Assembly (NCBI RefSeq): GCF_013607875.1
Contig: NZ_VDES01000002.1
Location: 124,001-188,000 of the forward strand
Reading direction: 5' to 3'
DNA length: 64,000 nucleotides
Source of the DNA: Blastomonas ursincola
Lineage (GTDB): Bacteria > Pseudomonadota > Alphaproteobacteria > Sphingomonadales > Sphingomonadaceae
Made by a program: the position numbers and the translations under genes. Of the stretch, positions 61,215 through 64,000 are shown piece after piece; positions within the stretch are counted from its first letter, which is position 1; every line of letters begins with the position of its first letter. Under the pieces are notes generated by a model. That model had not been told where the DNA came from. It saw only the letters and a program-made list of their open reading frames with translations, and did no database searches.

Positions 61215-61646
61215 ATGGCAAAGAAGATTGAAGGCTATATCAAGCTGCAGGTGGCCGCTGGTGCCGCCAACCCCTCGCCGCCGATCGGCCCTGCCCTGGG
61301 TCAGCGCGGCGTCAACATCATGGAATTCTGCAAGCAGTTCAACGCTGCCACGCAGGACATGGAAAAGGGCACCCCGCTGCCGACCGTCATCACCGTGTAC
61401 GGCGACCGCAGCTTCACCTTCGTGACCAAGACGCCGCCGGCGAGCTACCTGATCAAGAAGGCAGCGAACCTCAAGAGCGGTTCCAAGCTTCCGGGCAAGG
61501 AAAGCGCGGGCACCATCAAGCGTTCGCAGCTCGCGGAAATCGCGCAGGTGAAGATGGCCGACCTCAATGCCAACGACATTGAAGCGGCAACGAAGATTAT
61601 CGAAGGCTCGGCGACGTCGATGGGCCTTGAAGTGGTGGAGGGCTGA
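61215..61646 (+). CDS. rplK: 50S ribosomal protein L11
   Basis: A 143-residue L11. Blocks are [40 protein letters not shown] and the C-terminal RNA-binding [20 protein letters not shown]. It forms the GTPase-associated centre and is needed for RelA sensing. GAAGGAG lies before the ATG. rplA starts 4 bases after its stop. Confidence 0.97.
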   Translation: MAKKIEGYIKLQVAAGAANPSPPIGPALGQRGVNIMEFCKQFNAATQDMEKGTPLPTVITVYGDRSFTFVTKTPPASYLIKKAANLKSGSKLPGKESAGTIKRSQLAEIAQVKMADLNANDIEAATKIIEGSATSMGLEVVEG

Positions 61647-61650
61647 GATC

Positions 61651-62349
61651 ATGGCAAAGGTGACCAAGAAGGCAAAGGCTCTCGCCGCCAAGCTCGACGC
61701 TGAAAAGCTGTATGGCGTCGATGAAGCCATCAAGACCATCAAGGAACTGGCGAGCGCCAAGTTCGACGAGACCATCGAAGTCGCGCTGAACCTGGGCGTC
61801 GACCCGCGTCATGCCGACCAGATGGTCCGCGGCGTCGTGTCGCTGCCCTCGGGCACCGGCAAGGACGTGCGCGTCGCCGTGTTCGCGCGCGGTGACAAGG
61901 CCGAAGCGGCTCTGGCTGCCGGGGCCGAGCGTGCGGGTGCCGAAGACCTGATGGAAGAAATCCAGAACGGCAAGATCGACTATGATCGCATCATCGCCAC
62001 CCCCGACATGATGGGTGTGGTCGGCCGTCTCGGCAAGCTGCTGGGTCCCAAGGGCCTGATGCCGAACCCGAAGCTGGGCACCGTGACCCCGAACGTCGCC
62101 GAAGCCGTCAAGGCGGCCAAGGGCGGCCAGGTGGAATTCCGCGTCGAAAAGGCCGGCATCATCCATTCGGGCATCGGCAAGGCGAGCTTCTCGGATGAAG
62201 CGCTGCGCGCCAATTTCGACGCGTTCGTCGATGCGATCGTCAAGGCGAAGCCTTCGGGCTCCAAGGGCAAGTATCTGCGCAAGATCTCGGTCAGCTCGTC
62301 AATGGGCCCCGGCCTGAAGGTCGACGTGTCGGAAGTGCACGCAGGCTGA
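61651..62349 (+). CDS. rplA: 50S ribosomal protein L1
   Basis: A 232-residue L1. Conserved are [55 protein letters not shown] and [20 protein letters not shown]. It forms the mobile stalk and in other bacteria represses its own operon by binding the mRNA leader. A strong terminator follows directly, so rplJ-rplL are not in the same unit. Confidence 0.97.
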   Translation: MAKVTKKAKALAAKLDAEKLYGVDEAIKTIKELASAKFDETIEVALNLGVDPRHADQMVRGVVSLPSGTGKDVRVAVFARGDKAEAALAAGAERAGAEDLMEEIQNGKIDYDRIIATPDMMGVVGRLGKLLGPKGLMPNPKLGTVTPNVAEAVKAAKGGQVEFRVEKAGIIHSGIGKASFSDEALRANFDAFVDAIVKAKPSGSKGKYLRKISVSSSMGPGLKVDVSEVHAG

Positions 62350-62377
62350 TCGTCACAATCTGCTGCTAAGCCTTTCA

Positions 62378-62408
62378 GGGGCCGGAGGGGAACCTTCGGC
62401 CCCTTTTT
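62378..62408 (+). terminator. Intrinsic terminator after rplA
   Basis: An 11-bp stem GGGGCCGGAGG (62378-62388) with CCTTCGGCCCC (62393-62403), one G-T pair, loop GGAA, followed by TTTTT. Confidence 0.92.
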
Positions 62409-62468
62409 GGTGTCTGGCTTCGACAGCCAACCCCCATCGCCTTCCCTCTCTGGCCGGAGCCGCACCCC

Positions 62469-63263
62469 ATGACCCTCGATCTGCACGTCACGCTGACCTA
62501 TGACATGGAGGTTCCCACCGACATCCTGCTCCAGGTAGAGGCGGCGGCCATCCCCGAACAGCGGATCGAATCGGCGCATATCCAGGCATCGCATTGCGAC
62601 CATTTCGTACGGGTGGCCGCGCTCGACGGGATCGGCGACCGCATCTGGCTGCGCACCAGCGGACGGCTCAGCATCGATTATCGCGCGCGGATGACGGTGC
62701 TGCGCGATCTCGCCGATGTCGCCACGCTGCCGCAGATGCCGCTGCACCAGCTGCCCGGCGAGACGGTGCAATATCTGTTCGATTCGCATTATTGCCCGGC
62801 GACCAAGTTCCACAGCTTTGTCGATACCGAGTTTGGCGAGCTGTCGGGCGGCGCGCGGATCGCGGCGATGCAGGGCTGGATCGCCGAGCATTTCACCTAT
62901 CAATCGGGCAGCTCGGACGCCACGACCACCGCGCTCGACAGCTTCGTCACGCGCCACGGGGTGTGCCGCGACTATGCGCACGTCATGATCGTGCTCGCGC
63001 GCGCGTGCTCGATCCCCGCGCGCTTCGCCAGCGTCTATGCGCCCGATGTCACCCCGCAGGATTTCCATGCGGTGGCCGAGGTCTTTCTCGCCAATCCGGA
63101 CGGCGCGGGCGGCGCCTGGCATCTGGTCGACCCCACTGGCATGGCGACCGCCGCCGACATGGTGAAGATCGGCGTCGGTCGCGACGCGCTCGACGTGGCG
63201 TTTCTCACCGCCTTCGGCACCGTCGAGCTGGTCGAGCAGCAGGTCAGCGTGAAACGCGCCTGA
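62469..63263 (+). CDS. Transglutaminase-like cysteine protease-fold protein
   Basis: A 264-residue cytoplasmic transglutaminase-like protein. The first 90 residues form a beta-sandwich typical of the bacterial N-terminal region ([20 protein letters not shown]). The catalytic core has Cys in [18 protein letters not shown], His in [11 protein letters not shown] and Asp in HLVDPTGMA. Such proteins may be peptidases or cross-linkers; substrates are unknown. No signal peptide is seen. Confidence 0.85.
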   Translation: MTLDLHVTLTYDMEVPTDILLQVEAAAIPEQRIESAHIQASHCDHFVRVAALDGIGDRIWLRTSGRLSIDYRARMTVLRDLADVATLPQMPLHQLPGETVQYLFDSHYCPATKFHSFVDTEFGELSGGARIAAMQGWIAEHFTYQSGSSDATTTALDSFVTRHGVCRDYAHVMIVLARACSIPARFASVYAPDVTPQDFHAVAEVFLANPDGAGGAWHLVDPTGMATAADMVKIGVGRDALDVAFLTAFGTVELVEQQVSVKRA

Positions 63264-63266
63264 CCC

Positions 63267-63917
63267 TCACTCGGTCAGGTCGGGCCGCCAGTCGGCCGCC
63301 AGTCGGCGGAGCGGGGCAGGGGGATAGTGCCCGGCCTCGCCCGAAAGTTCCGCGACGTCGAGCAATCGCGCCAGCAGCCTCTGTCCGAACGGCCAGTCGC
63401 CTAGGTCCGAATCGGCGTTGATATGCCCAGCGCGGCCTGCATCGACATGGTCCGCGCCCCAGAAGCTGGCGAGGCGATAGGCGCGGTCGGGGCTGATATA
63501 CGGGTCGTCGCGGCTGCTCACCAACAGGCTGGGGAAGGGGAGCACCCCGCGCGCCGAGGGGGCGAAGCTGTTGAGACGCGGATCGGCCGGCGCATTGTCG
63601 ACTTCCGGAGGGGCGACGAGCAGCGCGCCTGCCACCTTGCCGCCCGCGTGCGGCCGCTCGAGCGCCGCCCACCATGCGACCGCATGGCAGCCCAGCGAAT
63701 GCGCGACCAGCACGATCGGCCCTTCGGTCTGACGGATCGCGAGATTCAGCCGGTTGACCCAGGCGTTGCGGTTGGGGGTGTGCCAGTTGCCCATGTCGAC
63801 GCGGTGGCAGTTCAGCCACTGGCGCTCCCACAGGCTCTGCCAATGCGCGGGGCCGCTATTGTCGAGTCCGGGGACGAGCAGGATCGTGGGGTCGGTATGC
63901 GGAGCGAATGCAGTCAT
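63267..63917 (-). CDS. RBBP9/YdeN-type serine hydrolase
   Basis: A 216-residue small alpha/beta hydrolase. The first motif is ILLVPGLDNSGPAHWQSLWE, the nucleophile Ser lies in LVAHSLGCHAVAWW, the Asp in SSRDDPYISPDRA, and the His in GRAGHINADSDLGDWPFG. The family has esterase or aminopeptidase-like members; the substrate is unknown. GGAAGG precedes the ATG at 63917. It converges with the transglutaminase-like gene with 3 bp between the stops and no terminator. Confidence 0.85.
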   Translation of the reverse strand: MTAFAPHTDPTILLVPGLDNSGPAHWQSLWERQWLNCHRVDMGNWHTPNRNAWVNRLNLAIRQTEGPIVLVAHSLGCHAVAWWAALERPHAGGKVAGALLVAPPEVDNAPADPRLNSFAPSARGVLPFPSLLVSSRDDPYISPDRAYRLASFWGADHVDAGRAGHINADSDLGDWPFGQRLLARLLDVAELSGEAGHYPPAPLRRLAADWRPDLTE

Positions 63918-64000
63918 GGGGCACCTTCCGTTTCGAGTCGGTCCGTCCGGGGAGCGGCGAACCATGGCATCAAAATAACTCAACTAAAATGATAGACAAG

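Overview
The window reads as a piece of the chromosome of a Sphingomonadales alphaproteobacterium (family Sphingomonadaceae; genus not decidable from this sequence alone). The signs are high GC, codon third positions dominated by G and C, families typical of this order (UrcA, DUF6489, DUF1491, ThiS-ThiG fusion, HWE kinase), and the alphaproteobacterial gene order parB-parA-rsmG-mnmG-mnmE ... rho-hemJ-hemE | ppsR-maf-aroE-coaE-dnaQ. The | marks the place where the replication origin lies in Caulobacter, and the 277 bp there (47425-47701) have an AT-rich stretch and several DnaA-box-like 9-mers. Four parS-like 16-mers lie at 36.5, 37.0, 39.4 and 55.4 kb, on both sides of it. I therefore read the window as the origin/centromere region, with the core genes on both sides mostly transcribed away from 47.5 kb.

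Layout. 0-11.4 kb is an accessory stress-type block: hemerythrin-like protein, a small hydrophilic protein, topoisomerase IB, a trehalose operon (otsB, GH15 glucosidase/trehalase, otsA), a DUF4142 lipoprotein, a response regulator divergent from a Crp-type regulator plus HWE-type kinase, an SRPBCC protein, a zinc alcohol dehydrogenase and a small PLDc_N protein. 11.4-30.4 kb is mixed metabolism: a uracil-DNA-glycosylase-superfamily enzyme, a Ycf48-like propeller, tRNA-Gln, ppx-rlmE, an MFS pump, a large TonB-dependent receptor, PdeM-like phosphoesterase, trhO, fatty acid desaturase, a GNAT-like protein, ugd-wecB, a LytTR regulator, a DUF2141/carotenoid-oxygenase pair, psd and tRNA-Leu.

30.4-34.5 kb is an envelope block (DUF3426 protein; ftsE-ftsX-ydcF-like-plsC). 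34.6-47.4 kb is the left origin arm: parB-parA-rsmG-mnmG-mnmE, DUF6489, a dienelactone hydrolase/NTF2 pair, a cytochrome c/Vgb-like propeller pair, terC, rho, hemJ, hemE. 47.7-54.4 kb is the right arm: ppsR, maf, aroE, coaE, dnaQ, hpf, ptsN, a thioesterase, DUF1491 and a SleB-type hydrolase. 54.6-58.4 kb holds urcA, thiSG, merC-like, ctaA and cutA. 58.6-62.4 kb is translation and transcription machinery (rplM-rpsI, tRNA-Trp, secE-nusG, rplK-rplA). The window ends with a transglutaminase-like protein and a small alpha/beta hydrolase.

Besides genes, the sequence shows a family of four 81-83 bp composite palindromes, three of them between convergent genes; other intergenic palindromic blocks (38.9-39.1, 45.6-45.8, 60.9-61.1 kb); and several clear intrinsic terminators. 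No prophage, insertion sequence, CRISPR array or rRNA was seen. Nothing here is a clearly new multi-gene system. The best leads are the palindrome family, the origin/parS layout, the degenerate HWE kinase locus, the internal Gly-Gly of ThiS-ThiG and the propeller-cytochrome pair.
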